A DNA stretch of 64,000 nt from Dioscorea cayenensis subsp. rotundata (GCF_009730915.1 NC_052496.1:419875-483874), one strand, 5' to 3'. Positions 38,901 to 52,073 are shown, counted from the stretch's first letter. Notes: generated from the letters alone by a model not told the origin. Translations and numbers: made by a program.

Positions 38901-41900
38901 TTGTGTTTATCAATTTGCAGATTGCACTTGCCTTCTTTTTGGCAGCATTTTTCTCAGATGTCAAGACTGCTACAGGTTAGATTTCCTCTGAATTATCTAA
39001 TGATCATCAGTATCTTTCCAGACAAAAAGGTACATTGTGCTAATATAGAAGGTGATGTTTCAGTTATAGGATATATATATGTTTTTGGTTCGGGCTTATT
39101 AGGAGCATTCCTTCTTCAGCCTTTTATTGAAGATACTTCCTTCTCAAGTAAGTCGATAAACCTATAATTAGCAGGTTGTTAATCTTTTCCACCTTTTTCT
39201 GTTGTTTCTTCACTCTTATTTTTGATTACCCTCTTGTGGCCATCATATATCTAATCTTCAGTCGAATTTTAGGGAATTGGGTTCTGATCATGGAGATTGT
39301 TCCTGGGTTTTCCTTATACAGAGGGCTGTACGAATTTTCTCAATATTCGTTCATTGGAAATTATATGGGTGCATCAGGCATGCGGTGGGCAGATTTGAAT
39401 GACAGTGACAATGGAATGAATGGCATTTTACTCATCATGTCAGCAGAATGGATAGTTCTGCTTCTGGTTGCTTACCATTTTGATCAGGTTGCCTCATTAG
39501 GTGTTAGGATTAGAAAAGATCCATTATTTTTCTTGCAACATTATTGGATGCCTTCAACTTCACATCTGAAGCCAAGTCTGCAACCGGAAACATCGAAATT
39601 TTATGTTGCAATGGAGAGATCTGATGTTTCTCAAGAAGTAAGGATTCCTGCTTAATTTTCTGCCCTTTTTTTTTGTATTCAAATTTGAAACTAAATATTT
39701 GAGTTGTGATATGGATGTTAGCACTGTAATATCATAAAAAAAAGGGAACATTAAGTTTGAGAAATGAAAGATGGCTGATTGTCTCTTACACATATTTTTG
39801 CTTTTTGTCCATGTTCTTCCCTACACATCTGTTTATTCTTTGGATGAATTTAGACATGGGTGTCATTTTATAATTTTTATAGTCATGGCACGCTTGTAGT
39901 ACCACAACTCACAGGTTTGATCTATGAAGTGATGCACCTTGTCTACTGTTTAGAACTACTGAACCAGTGTACAAGTTTCATTGCCAGATCATAGTACAAG
40001 GATCTCATGAAATGCTTCAGGCATGTATACTGACCTCATTTAATGATTATTATGAATGGAAAATAATTCTTGGTGCATCTTTGGTTGTGGTAGCCTTGTT
40101 GGGTGAATTTGGTCCCATACCAGGCTATCAGGCAGACACACCTGTTGGCAATGATAACTTGAGACAGCAGTTGTTCTGTTCTTACAACAGAATATTGTGT
40201 CTTAAAGAAAGTATCATGGCAATGTAGATCATTAAACCTGTTCCAGTTGCCACTTGCCACATCTTTTCTCCTCACCTTTTGTGTTACCAAGGTGAATCTG
40301 GATAATAGAAGAACTGTTTCTTTAGAAATTGTTAATTCTATTACTGTTAAAAACTGTAACCTGTTGAGAAACATGGTTGTTTTTGGTAAATGCTGATTCT
40401 TATGTAACTTTTCTTATTTATTGCAGAGAGTGCGAGTTAAGAGGCTACTACAAGAACCTACTGCACATGCCATCATCTGTGATAACCTTATTAAAGTGTA
40501 CCGTGGAAGGGATGGGAATCCAGATAAATTTGCTGTTCGAGGATTATCTCTTGCTTTGCCTCGTGGTGAATGTTTTGGCATGTTAGGTCCTAATGGCGCA
40601 GGCAAAACTTCTTTCATCAACATGGTTGGTATTGAAGTTTTCCTCTGCATTAATCAATAATGGCATGCCTTCAGTTGTTGGAATGATATTCGTATATTTT
40701 AAGATGCAATTGCATATGTTCTTTGGTCTTCCTTCAACTTCCTTCAACTTCGATGGAAGCTTCATTCTAATAATGGATCTGATTCTCCTTTAATTTATAT
40801 TCTCTTAATTTAAATATTCTGCAACAAGATGTAGTGCCTCAATTTGAATAACACCTGTCTGTCCACAGATGATTGGGCTTACAAATCCGACCTCAGGCAC
40901 TGCATACGTTCAAGGATTGGACATTCGATGGAACATGGGTAAAATATACACTAGTATTGGCGTGTGTCCTCAGCAGGAGTAAGTATCTGGTTTTCATATT
41001 AGACCTATAGAAAACTCGAGTGCTGCAAGTCAAATAATATATTAGATGAAGGTACATATGCTTAGGCTTGAAGTTTGCATATGCTTATGTTGGGTTTAGA
41101 ACCATCTAAGTGTCTCTTTCCATGAGAGCTTACCAGATGTGATGTGACCTGGCAATTGGTTCACGCCCCTAGCATGAAGTATAGTACGATGTATTTTTCA
41201 AGAATCCACATTAGTCTTGAGTAGATTATGTTAGCACGTGGAAATGTTTCATTTTTCATGACTCCAATCACCATTGATTCTTGTGCTTATATAAATTATT
41301 TTGCATTACAGCTTGCTGTGGGAAACACTAACAGGCAGGGAGCATCTTATGTTTTATGGTCGTTTGAAAAATCTAGAAGGAGATGCACTGATGCAGGTAT
41401 GTAATAGCTAAGAGTGTCAAATAGGGAACAAAAGTTTTTGCTATACCATAAACAAAAGTTCTTTAGTGATGATTTTCTTCAATTTTGCTCACTTTTCTTC
41501 CTTCCAGGCAGTAGAGAAATCCTTGAAAAGTGTAAACCTATTTTATGGTGGTGTTGCTGATAAGCAAGCTAGGAAATACAGTGGTGGTATGAAGAGGAGA
41601 CTTAGTGTTGCTATTTCACTTATTGGTGATCCTCAAGTATATACATACCATATGAGCTTTTGGTTTTAAGTAATTGAACATATGTTTGCTTTTCTATGAG
41701 TGAACTCTGAATTTCCCCTAGCTCATTTAAAAGATTCCACTTCGAATTTCTCGCTAGGTTGTCTACATGGATGAACCAAGTACTGGACTGGATCCAGCAT
41801 CAAGAAACAACTTATGGAATGTCATCAAGCATGCGAAACAAGGGCGGGCAATTCTACTCACTAGTAAGTATCTGATTTGATTCAACACCACAATCTCAAC

Positions 41901-42686
41901 TGTTAATTCACGTAAGCATGCAGCTTTACAGATCTCAGGACTCATATTAGATGGCTCTTTCCGTTTTGCTTTTTATGAATGTTTGTCGTAGTATGTAGTT
42001 TAAGCTGTGCTTCTAACAATCTTCACCCTCACAATGTTAAAATTTTCAACCCCGCAAGAAGTCAATTCAAAGTTTAAATCTTTGATATTAACGTTAGTAT
42101 GTTTTTGAATCATTTGGTAGATTACAATGAACTGTTAATTCTTTTTCAGCGCACTCAATGGAGGAGGCAGAGTTTCTATGTGACCGATTGGGTATCTTTG
42201 TTGATGGAAGTTTGCAGTGCATCGGAAACCCAAGAGAGGTCTGCATGCCTAGAGAACTCGTTTTCTTGGAAATACAATTTCTGCAATATTTGATAAAACA
42301 AAATTAACGTGATAAAAACAGGTGCATACTTTTCCGCTTTACTTCACCAATGTTAAAAGCTTTCCCTCCATATTTTGCATTGACAGTTAAAAGCTCGATA
42401 TGGCGGTTCATACATTTTCACAATGACAACATCGGCAGAAGAAGAGAAAGAAGTCGAAAGCTTAGTTCGACAGCTCTCTCCAAGCGCAATTAAAATTTAT
42501 CATATACCTGGAACCCAGAAGTTCGAACTGCCAAAGCAAGAGGTCAGAATAGCCGATGTTTTTCAGGCTGTTGACAAGGCGAAGAAGAGGTTATCTATAT
42601 ATGCCTGGGGTTTGGCTGACACAACGTTGGAGGATGTATTCATTAAGGTTGCAAGAGGAGAAGAATCCTTCACTGTGCTTTCCTGA
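35957..42686 (+). CDS. ABCA: Half-size ABC transporter, subfamily A, ABCA7-like clade (plant ABCA3-ABCA12 group)
   Basis: Eighteen exons: 35957-36043, 36139-36520, 36799-36884, 37011-37155, 37290-37409, 37496-37620, 38211-38369, 38601-38763, 38850-38975, 39064-39147, 39273-39637, 40427-40624, 40869-40978, 41312-41396, 41508-41636, 41758-41863, 42150-42238, 42387-42686. They join in frame to 952 aa. The N-terminus ([19 protein letters not shown]) precedes a first TM helix, then a Cys-rich RCGCRCVG luminal segment. TM helices follow (about residues 345-580, including [20 protein letters not shown]). The NBD has Walker [10 protein letters not shown] near 668, Q-loop CPQQD, signature YSGGMKRR near 769, Walker B VVYMDEPS and THSMEE. 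It ends FTVLS. It differs throughout its N-half from the minus-strand ABCA2-like neighbour, so this is not a recent tandem duplicate. Likely a membrane lipid transporter; substrate unknown. Confidence 0.93.
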
Positions 42687-43759
42687 TTCTTGGACATGCA
42701 TTCTTTTACAGGTACTTCAGATTCTGAGTTTTATTAACCATATGCTTGATGATGATTTTATTGGTTTTACTTGATCAAGCTTTATCAGCAAAACAATTTC
42801 GTAATTGTATTATTTTCAATTAAGTTTTGTTTCTAGATTTAATTGGTTTTACTTGATCCAAGTTTTTTCAGCGATAATTAAGTTTTGTTCTGTTTGATTC
42901 TCAGGTTGCGTTGCACTGGAGACCGGGGGGATGTTTGGCTCCTGCCGCTGAGAACATTCAGGGTGATGTTGAGGGATCAATCATACACACAAAAAAAAAA
43001 TCATAGAAAATAAAATTAATAGGTAAATGGAAAAAAAAATGTAAAATAATAGAAAATTCCTCTTCTGTAACCCAAATTTTCCTCAATAATCCAACACTTC
43101 CAAATGTATAGAGACATTGTTTGATTTTTATAAGGGTTTTGTTTCACATCAATCTAATTTGTTATAATAATTTTCATTATTATTTATTTATTTTTATTAA
43201 ATGGACAAGTCATCGTCCATCTCTGTCAGAGAACTTATTTATCATAACTCAAATAGGATTTGAGCGACTGAAATTTATTTATCATAATTTAGATGGAATT
43301 TGAGCAGGAGTTCTCCTATGGTCGACCATATTAATATTGATTATATTTTTCAAATTTATTTAAAGCAAATAAATATTGTAATTCTAACTTAACGACTTAA
43401 AAAGTCATTTAAGCCGAAAAGTTTAAAGACGAATATTTAAAAAAAAAAAAAAAAAATTCCCCTAGTCTCTTATTCACAAGACTACACCACATCAAGCACT
43501 AAGCCTCGAGATTCACACTCACAGTAATCATCCCAAATCAAGAAAACTTAGAGAAACTTCCCTCGTGATAAGCGCTACTTTTAATCAACACCAATCTCAA
43601 AGCACAGCTCTTCGGACATGAAAGTCGTACCTCTACCCCGCATAACGGTCCCACCTGGCGTCCATCTCTCTCCTCCCACTGCCCTTCCTGCCCATTTTCC
43701 TTTCATTCCCTCTCTCTCTCTCTCTCTTCCCCTCTGCCCCTTTTGCCCGTTCTCTTCTC

Positions 43760-43796
<37 letters not shown>

Positions 43797-44221
43797 CGTC
43801 TCGTCTTCACTTTCCTGAATTCCATCCCTTTTCCTCTCCTTTTCCAGCCCGTTAGCACTTCTCGGGAATAGCGCCCAGAGCTCGGGCATCTCCTCTTGCT
43901 TCTTCTTCTTCTTCTTCTTCTTCTTCTTCTCCTGCTCTTCCTCATCTTCCATCGCTTTTCTCTTAGCTGAGCTCCCTTGCTCGGTGAATCAATCCCCGGG
44001 CCCCTTCTATTTTCGGATGCGTAGCCGTTTCTGGTGAGAAGCTCTCTCTGTGTGTCTATCTCTAGGGTTTTGAAGCTATGAGGTCGGCCGCTCGATCTCG
44101 TCGTCGCTTTGGTTTGCTGGATTTGTTGCTTTGATTCTTTGTGTTTCGACTTTTAAGTTTGGATTTTTCGATCGGTGGACTGGTGTTTTGCTTCTTTGGT
44201 TTCTTATTTTTGGAGAATTCG
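42687..44221. other. Intergenic region and PBL 5' leader
   Basis: ABCA 3' untranslated region, AT-rich spacer and a poly-A run near 43439-43457. A long CT-rich region then forms the probable leader of the kinase gene, with (CT)n at 43710-43800 and (CTT)n at 43897-43931. Reading frames there encode only Lys/Glu/Arg or Ser/Leu runs. Confidence 0.55.
43710..43931. repeat. (CT)n and (CTT)n runs in the leader of the kinase gene
   Basis: Several CT-dinucleotide blocks are followed by about eleven CTT units. Pyrimidine-rich leaders are common in plant 5' untranslated regions and core promoters. Confidence 0.8.
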
Positions 44222-47200
44222 ATGGGTTTGGGGCGTGATGCGGTGGAGGTTTGGGGAGATGGGGGAAAGCTGAAAGGGAGTAAGGGTAAGAAGAAGAGTA
44301 AGAAGGAGAGTGGTGAGGGCAAGGAGGAGAGTGGGTGCTGGGTTACTTTCCGGCTTATGAGCAGCTGCATGTCTTCGAGATCCAAAGTGGATACTTCTAT
44401 TAGCAGCGCCATTACGCATTGTGGTAATTTGATTGAGGGCTTGATTGTCTTTGATTAAGTTCTTGTATGCTGATTTTTTATGCTTTGCTAATTTTGTTGC
44501 TTTGATAGATATTTTCCTTTCTTTTTAATTCGTTTGATCTCCTTTTTTAGTAGTTGTTTCTGAATGCTAATGGTTGTTATACTATTTGAGATTGCAGTGC
44601 TTTGAACTTTCTGGGAATGTTGTTAAAAACTTCTAATTTTGTCCTGCTAAACAATCATGTGATAATTAAACTTATAGCTTTGCTTTTTCTATAATAGATA
44701 GTTTGAGTGTGACAGAAGAATTTGTGTGGCTATATTAGGAGATTGTTTTGTCATCTGTGGTTGTGCCTTTTTTGCTTTGAACAAGGAGTTGGGCCTGCTT
44801 GTGATTACTTTACATTTCTCATGCTCCATTTATTTTCTAAACAAATTCTGGGCCGCAGGTGGAACATCATTGTAAGTTGATGATGCATTTGCTTGTGGAG
44901 ATGGTATTTTCTGAACCATTAATTCAGCCTCTGTTCTCTGTTCTTGCAGAATGGGGCAGGACAATTACATTGAAACAAGGGCACATATAAGTAACATTTA
45001 TCAATAAATAGTCTGAACTCTAATGAAACTGTTTTAAACAATAAAGATTATCTGATTGAAAATAGGATTTTCAAGCAACCAGAATGGTATTCTCATGGTT
45101 TGAGATAAATATTACATTCCCATGTTTGTCGGTTTCTGAGATCTCATAGAAGTTAATTTCTCTTCCTAGGAATCCATTTAAGAATGCAAGCGTCAACGTT
45201 ATAAATGATTATAGTGCCACGTGCTCTCGGTTGTCGATCATGTTTTGTGGTTTGAAATTAATATTAGATTCTCATGTCGGTGGGCATCTTAGATCCCATA
45301 GAAGTTTGTTCTCCTTTAGGAATTCATTTAATAATGCAAGCATCAAACTTATAAATGATCATAGTGCCACGTGCTCTCTGTTGTCAATCATATCTCGTGG
45401 TTTGAGATAAATATTAGATTTCCACATCGGTGGGTATCTTGGATCCCATAGTTTGGTTCTCTTCCTAGAAATCCACTTAATAATACAAGTGCCAAAGTAA
45501 TAAATGATCATAGTGCCATGTGCTCTCAGTTGTCGATTGTATCTCGTGGTTTGAGATAATATCAGATTCCCATGTCCGTGGGTATCTTAGATATGATAGA
45601 AGTTTGGTTCTCTTCTTAGGAATCCACTTAGTAATGTAAGCGTCAAAATTATAAATGATCATAGCGCCATGTGCTCTTAGCTATCGATCATATCTCGTGG
45701 TTTGAGATAAGTATTAAATTCCCATGTTCGTGGGTATCGTAGATCCCAAGAAGTTCGGTTCTCTTCCTAGGAATCCACTTAATAATGCAAGCATCCAAAG
45801 TCATAAATGATCATAGTGTCACGTGCTGTCAGTTGTCGATCATATCTCGTGGTTTGAAATAAATATTAGATTCTCATGTCGATGGCATCTTAAATCCCAT
45901 AGAAGTTTGGTTCTCTTCCTAGGAATCCACTTAATAATGCAAGCGTCAAAGTTATAAATGATTGTAGTGCCACGTGCTCTCAGTTGTTGATCATATCTCG
46001 TGGTTTGAGATAATATCATATTCCCATGTCTGTGGGTATCTTAAATCTGATAGAAGTTTGGTTATCTTCTTAGGAATCTACTTAATAATGCAAGTGTCAA
46101 AGTTATGAATGATCATAGTGCCACGTGCTCTTAGTTGTTGATCATATCTCGTGGTTTGAGATAAGTATTAGATTCCCATGCTTGTTGGTATCTTAGATCC
46201 CATAGAAGTTTGGTTCTCTTCCTAGGAATCCACTTAATAATGCAAGCATCAGTCATAAATGATCATAGTGCCACGTGCTCTCAATTGTCGATCATATCTC
46301 ATGGTTTGAAATAAATATTAGATTTTCATGTCGGTGGGCATCTTAGATCCCATAGAAGTTCGGTTCTCTTCCTAGGAATCCACTTAATAATGCAGGTGTC
46401 AAAGTTATGAATGATTGTAGTGCCACATGCTCTTAGTTATCGATCATATCTCGTGGTTTGAGATAAGTATTAGACTCCCATGCCCGTGGGTATCTTAGAT
46501 CACATAGAATTTCAGTTCTCTTCCTAGGAATTCGCTTAATAATGCAAGCATCAGTCATAAATGATCATTGTGCCACGTGCTCTTAGTTGTCAATCATATC
46601 TTGTGGTTTGAAATAAATATTAGATTCTCATATCGGTGGGCATCTTAGATTTCGTAGAAGTTTGGTTCTCTTCCTAGAAATCCACTTAATAATGCAAGCG
46701 TCAAAGTTATAAATGATTGTAGTGCCTCGTGCTCTCAGTTGTCGATCATAGCTTTTCTCCTATCATTGTTAGAACTAAGGGACAAAGTATATTTTTCCTA
46801 GATAGAAAACTTACCTCTTGACCATAATTCTTTTCAAATACTCTATATGCTGATCAAAGATGGCTTCTATGCATGTTGAGTTGCCATCCTGTCATAATTC
46901 TGAGCTTTGGAAAAAAGGCACCACCAGTCTTTCTAAGTTTGAGTGGCAATTCTTGATTGTGTATTTAATGGTCCCAATATAGTCAATCTAATGTACTGCT
47001 GTAGATGAGCTGGGTTATTTTTAAACACTGTCGATTAATGGTTTATCATTCAGTTCTATAATAATTATATATACGTAGAGAATCCAGCATCGATAGTAGT
47101 TCCAACCTGGATCTTTGATTCATGGCTTACAATCATACATTCTGTTCTTAACAGAAATACTTTATTATACTTCCCTATGACATATGATATTGAAAATGGA

Positions 47201-50133
47201 ACACATGTTAAGAAATACTTTATTATACATTCTGTTCTTAACAGAAATACTTTATTATACTTCCCTATGACATATGATATTAAAAATGGAACACATGCTA
47301 AGATATTTTGCTTCCATGAAGTTATAATGACTGTCATGTGAATTCTATGCCTTCTATTTTCATTTTCTCCTGTGTGATTTTTCTAGGTTGATTGGCTTAT
47401 TGTTACTTTTGTATGGATGCACTGCTTATTTTGCAATATGATTATTTTTTGGATACACATGGTTAGAAGCTTCAAGAACTTTTGATTTATATGTTAACTA
47501 GTTATCTAATACTTGGAATGTTACCTATTAAATGGTTTCACTTTTGCGTGTATCTGCAGAAAGTAAATCTGCAAATGATGGCAGCCGGGATCAGCCAACT
47601 GTTCCAATAGCCTCTGGGTCTACTACTGCTAGTAATACAGAAAGTAGTTCATCTATTTCCAGAGTGGGAGAAGAACTTAAAGTTGCATCTCAGCTTAGGA
47701 AGTTCACTTTCAATGAGCTTAAATCTGCCACCAGAAATTTTAGACCAGAGAGTCTACTTGGAGAAGGAGGTTTTGGTTGTGTCTTCAAAGGATGGATTGA
47801 GGAGAATGGAACTGCGCCTGTAAAACCTGGCACAGGACTTACTGTTGCTGTCAAAACACTGAACCATGACGGACTTCAAGGGCATAAGGAGTGGCTGGTC
47901 TGTATTACAAATTCCTAGCTTGAATTTTAATTATAATGTTTTATTATTCAGCAGTTTGTTCAGTATGATCAATTTTCGAATTTGTGCTTCTGCAGGCTGA
48001 AGTTAATTTTCTTGGTGACTTACTCCATCCAAATTTAGTTAAGCTGATTGGTTACTGTATTGAAGATGATCAAAGGCTGCTGGTATATGAATTCATGCCT
48101 CGTGGAAGTCTGGAAAACCATCTTTTCAGAAGTACGTTACTCTAGATTTCTTACATATATTTTGATCTTGTCTCATACTGCAATGTACCATTGGCAAGTC
48201 TTTACCTTCTGAGGGACTTCTGATTGTTGGGACGTTGTTTTGATATTTAGACCATAAATTTGTTGTTATATTCTGTTTGTTTCTGCTTATCCTTTGAACC
48301 ATTAGAACATTAAATGGTTTTAGTATGTATTCAATCATGAAAATAATTCATGTCAGTAAAGCCATATAGGAGAGTTTAGAGTAGTCTGAATTTCTTTGGT
48401 TAAGTATTATCTGTGTTGTCACCTTCTATGATGTTTAATTCTCATCACCTTCACTGTTTAATCTTTTCTTTCACAACCATGATAGGGTCACTGCCCCTCC
48501 CATGGGCCATCAGAATGAAAATTGCTCTTGGTGCTGCAAAGGGCCTTGCTTTTCTTCATGAAGAAGCAGAAAGACCAGTCATATATCGGGATTTCAAAAC
48601 ATCAAACATCCTGTTAGATGCTGTATGCAACTAGTGACTAAACCATTCTTTTTTTAAACATTACTTTTTTTGTTCTCTGAAATCCTGGCGTACAGGAGTA
48701 CAATGCAAAGCTTTCTGACTTTGGACTTGCTAAAGATGGTCCTGAGGGTGATAAGACTCATGTGTCGACCAGAGTGATGGGTACTTATGGATATGCTGCT
48801 CCTGAGTATGTAATGACAGGTAAAGCTGATTGAATTGTTCCTTCAGGCTTTATGTTTTGTATCTTTTGAGCTTTCCTGGTGTTGGATGTTTGTTATTATT
48901 ATTCACTTTCTTGTTTATTGAGAAGTTTGAGCAAACAAGCCATGAATACGGTTCGTCTTTACAGTATTCCTCGTGGAGCTTTTCACAGCTCTTTTCTTAC
49001 TTTCTTTTGAATTTGAGCATCCATTATTTGTTCTAGCATTACCTCAAGGTAAATCGTGCTATCCCTACTGGTCTTTCATGTCTGTGGTTATCTTGAATAA
49101 AGGGGGTATATGAATCATCAGAATAGAAATTTGTAACCAAATGTGAAGATAGAACTGTAGAAGGCTTCGCTAGTGGGACTTAGAAATTAGCCCTGCCAGA
49201 CTTAATGTAAGTTTCTGTTAAGAAGTATTCTTTGAAAGTTATAATCATATAATTTTAAATCTTGGAACTGAAAACCCAACCAACATGTAGAATTGTAGAA
49301 GGCTCCCTCAAGTCTTGGTCATTGGTAGGCTCATAATGCAGGTTGCTGGTGAATTTCCTTTGAAAAATTAGGCAATGCATGGATAATGGTGAACAACATG
49401 AAAAAACTGTTGTCACACAAAAATTATCAAGTTGCTGCACAAAAAGCTTCCTTACATTTATGCTATGCAAGTAATTTGCTGCACATATGTTGTTTATTAT
49501 GTATCTGCATTATTAACATAAGTCAATGTGCTCTTGATTGGAGCATTGCTTGAAGGACAAATTCTCCCTGTGGAAATTAACTTGTGCTAATTCACTTGTC
49601 CAGGACATCTCACATCAAAGAGTGATGTTTACAGCTTTGGAGTCGTCCTACTTGAAATGATGACTGGCAGGAGGTCCATGGACAAGAATAGACCAAATGG
49701 GGAACACAACCTGGTGGAATGGGCTCGTCCTCATCTTGGAGAGAGGCGACGCTTCTACAAGTTGATCGATCCCCGCCTTGAAGGCAACTTCTCTATCAAG
49801 GGTGCTCAAAAGGCAGCTCAACTTGCTTATCATTGCCTTAATCGGGATCCCAAAGCTAGGCCACTTATGAGTGAAGTGGTAGATGCTCTCAAACCATTAC
49901 TCAACCTTAAAGACATGGCAAGTTCTTCATACTTATTCCAGAACATGCAAGCTGAACGAGCCACTGCAGGCACCAACAACCCAAGTTCCAAAAATGGGTT
50001 GAAGATGCAAGGTGCATTTGCAAGAAACGTGCAGCAACCTGTTAGGAGTCTCTCCAATGGTGCATATGCATCTCCGAACCACAAAAATCAAAAGCTCAAC
50101 AGTTTCCCGGCCAAAGGTTCGAAACCTGGATGA
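44222..50133 (+). CDS. PBL: Receptor-like cytoplasmic kinase VII, PBL34/35/36-type
   Basis: Six exons: 44222-44423, 47560-47897, 47996-48131, 48486-48622, 48696-48819, 49604-50133, giving 488 aa. The start [12 protein letters not shown] has Gly2 for likely N-myristoylation, followed by a Lys-rich patch ([12 protein letters not shown]) and [14 protein letters not shown], matching the distinctive N-terminus of the PBL34/35/36 group. Kinase domain: P-loop [11 protein letters not shown] near 135, catalytic Lys166 in VAVKTL, HRD-equivalent [12 protein letters not shown] with Asp near 261, DFGLAK near 279, activation loop [16 protein letters not shown]. All catalytic residues are present, so it should be active. 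The tail is Ser/Asn-rich. In Arabidopsis, class VII RLCKs relay pattern-receptor signals at the plasma membrane; this subgroup has been tied to immune responses. The first intron is unusually long and contains a 150-bp tandem array. Confidence 0.94.
45080..46750 (+). repeat. 150-bp tandem array (about 11 units) with G-box in most units
   Basis: Units follow the order TGGTTTGAGATAAATATTAG, ATTCCCATGTCGGTGGG, CATCTTAGATCCCATAGAAG, TTCTCTTCCTAGGAATCCAC, TTAATAATGCAAGCGTCAAA, ATAAATGATCATAGTGCCAC, GTGCTCTCAGTTGTCGATCA. The TAGTGCC marker falls near 45212, 45362, 45511, 45662, 45814, 45964, 46116, 46266, 46418, 46568 and 46718, i.e. every 149-152 bases. CACGTG is intact in seven units; the other four have single changes (CATGTG twice, CACATG, CTCGTG). 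The array lies wholly within the first intron of the kinase gene. Confidence 0.9.
47138..47303 (+). repeat. Direct duplication of ~75 bases, 89-bp period
   Basis: CATTCTGTTCTTAACAGAAA through GGAACACATG occurs at about 47138-47211 and again at about 47227-47300, nearly identical, just before exon 2 of the kinase gene. AGAAATACTTTATTATAC also fills the spacer, making a partial third copy. Confidence 0.85.
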
Positions 50134-51462
50134 AATGTGAGATGTCTTGTAGACATGTTAAGCAATGCATGTGGCGATCCGTCAATCTTTGCTGGTTATA
50201 TATAATATTCAAGAAAAATAACTGTAGAGGATATCTATAATGATTTACCCTTGTTCAAGTTTTCATCTGCTGCTTGGTGCAGGCAATTCAGCTTGAAGGA
50301 GGTTTGACAGAATTTCAGCATTTGCTCTTTGAAGGCTTAACAGAGCAGAATGAATCACCCTTTCTCTTCTTTTCCCCTTTTTGGGTTTTTTTGGCCCCTG
50401 TTTGTAAAATCTATTTTAAACATGAAGTAATAGAAAAGTAGTTCGTTCTCAAGTTCCTTGGTATGATCAAACATTGCATTAATTTATTAATGTTTAATTT
50501 CTTCTTTGCATGGATGATATTGATATTGTCTGATTGATTATAATTTATGATGTCCTTGGAAAGCCTTGCTCCAGGTCCATTTAATTCTCGAGTTTTACGT
50601 TTCAAGTGCTAAGAAAAGTAGGGGTGTGCACAAGTCTTGACGGAGTAAGTGGAGATAGGGTCCGGGTATACATAAGCATTGGGGTCACTTACACAATTAC
50701 TACTCACACATTTAGAAATATGTTCGGCTATCAGCATTGAGGTCACTTACACAACTACTGCTCACACACTTAGAAATATGCTCGGCTATCAATAGACCAC
50801 TTGGTCGGTTCACAAGTAAACTCATTTGTTAAAATAATAAATCTGATTAAATATATATTATCAATATTCATCCAATGAAAATTACCCACCACCATAAACC
50901 CAATTTTTGTTACTAATGCTTTTTATGAACATTGCTTGTATGCCAATCCACCAACTTTTGGCATCATTTTGTTCTCAAATTAGAGGAGAATAAATGAACG
51001 GGTATAAATTCGCACTTTATTATCTTTCCATTTACACACCCCTTAATTTTGGTATATTGCATTGATAATGGCATTTTAGCATTGATATTTTAATGGAATT
51101 AGATATGAGCTGTTCAAAATACCCTACTCTTGTTCCTCTGTTATCCATCTTTGCTTCTTTCAGTGTGAGTATCATCAAATTTTGGTTTATTTTGCAGTGT
51201 TGGGATTATTTAAATATGTGTTTTTATGGATGTGAATCTTGAAATGTTTTTTGTTGCTGTGATTTGTTGTTCTGGGTTGTTGGTTGTGTGCTTGTGCTGA
51301 TTTGCTATGGAATTGCTTAGTGTTGGAAGGCATTCTTTAAGAATGATATCAACCAATCTAATGATTAAATTTTGGAATTCATTGTGAATTATTTTGAAAT
51401 TGGCACCAGATTACTTTGATTAGTTAGTGATGCTCATGCCCTGATTTTGAAATTTATATTGA

Positions 51463-51501
<39 letters not shown>

Positions 51502-52039
51502 ATGTTAGAATCTCCAGATGATCCATGATTGCTTGGATTTTATATTCTTTTCTTTTGTTGTCATGGTCTTTCAACCTTTTCTTCCTGTTCTGCCATTCTG
51601 AAGTTTTGGTTGAAGTTTTGTAGCTCTGTTCATTTGGTGGTAATGTGTTATTTCTTAAGAACTTTGTGGACTGTGCCATATATTTAGGTTTTGGTTGTGA
51701 TGGCCAATTCCCACAGCTGCAAATTGGATATTTGAGGTTGTAAAACACTACATTTTGCTTAATAAAATTTACATTTTGAGATAAGCTGCCAATATATATT
51801 TTACATCAAAAGATGCCAATATGAATTCCATACCATTTCTGCAAGATGACACATAAGGAATGCAGGCCTAATTTATCTCTTCATGATTTTATTTTCTCAT
51901 TATTTTCTTGTATAGTGCCTTCATAATTTGGTAACATGTACATTCTATTAGTACAATTATATGAATGATTTTATTTTTAGAATTATTCTTAATCTCTCCC
52001 CCACTCAATTATTATTAATCTTTCATGGACCATTTGCTG

Positions 52040-52073
<34 letters not shown>

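Noticed and set aside
43581..43952. 123-codon minus-strand frame rich in Lys/Glu/Arg
   Set aside because: Product of the (CT)n/(CTT)n leader repeats; low complexity only.
45080..46750. CRISPR-like array
   Set aside because: Units are about 150 bases with no short repeat/unique spacer pattern, in a plant intron; it is a satellite-type tandem array.
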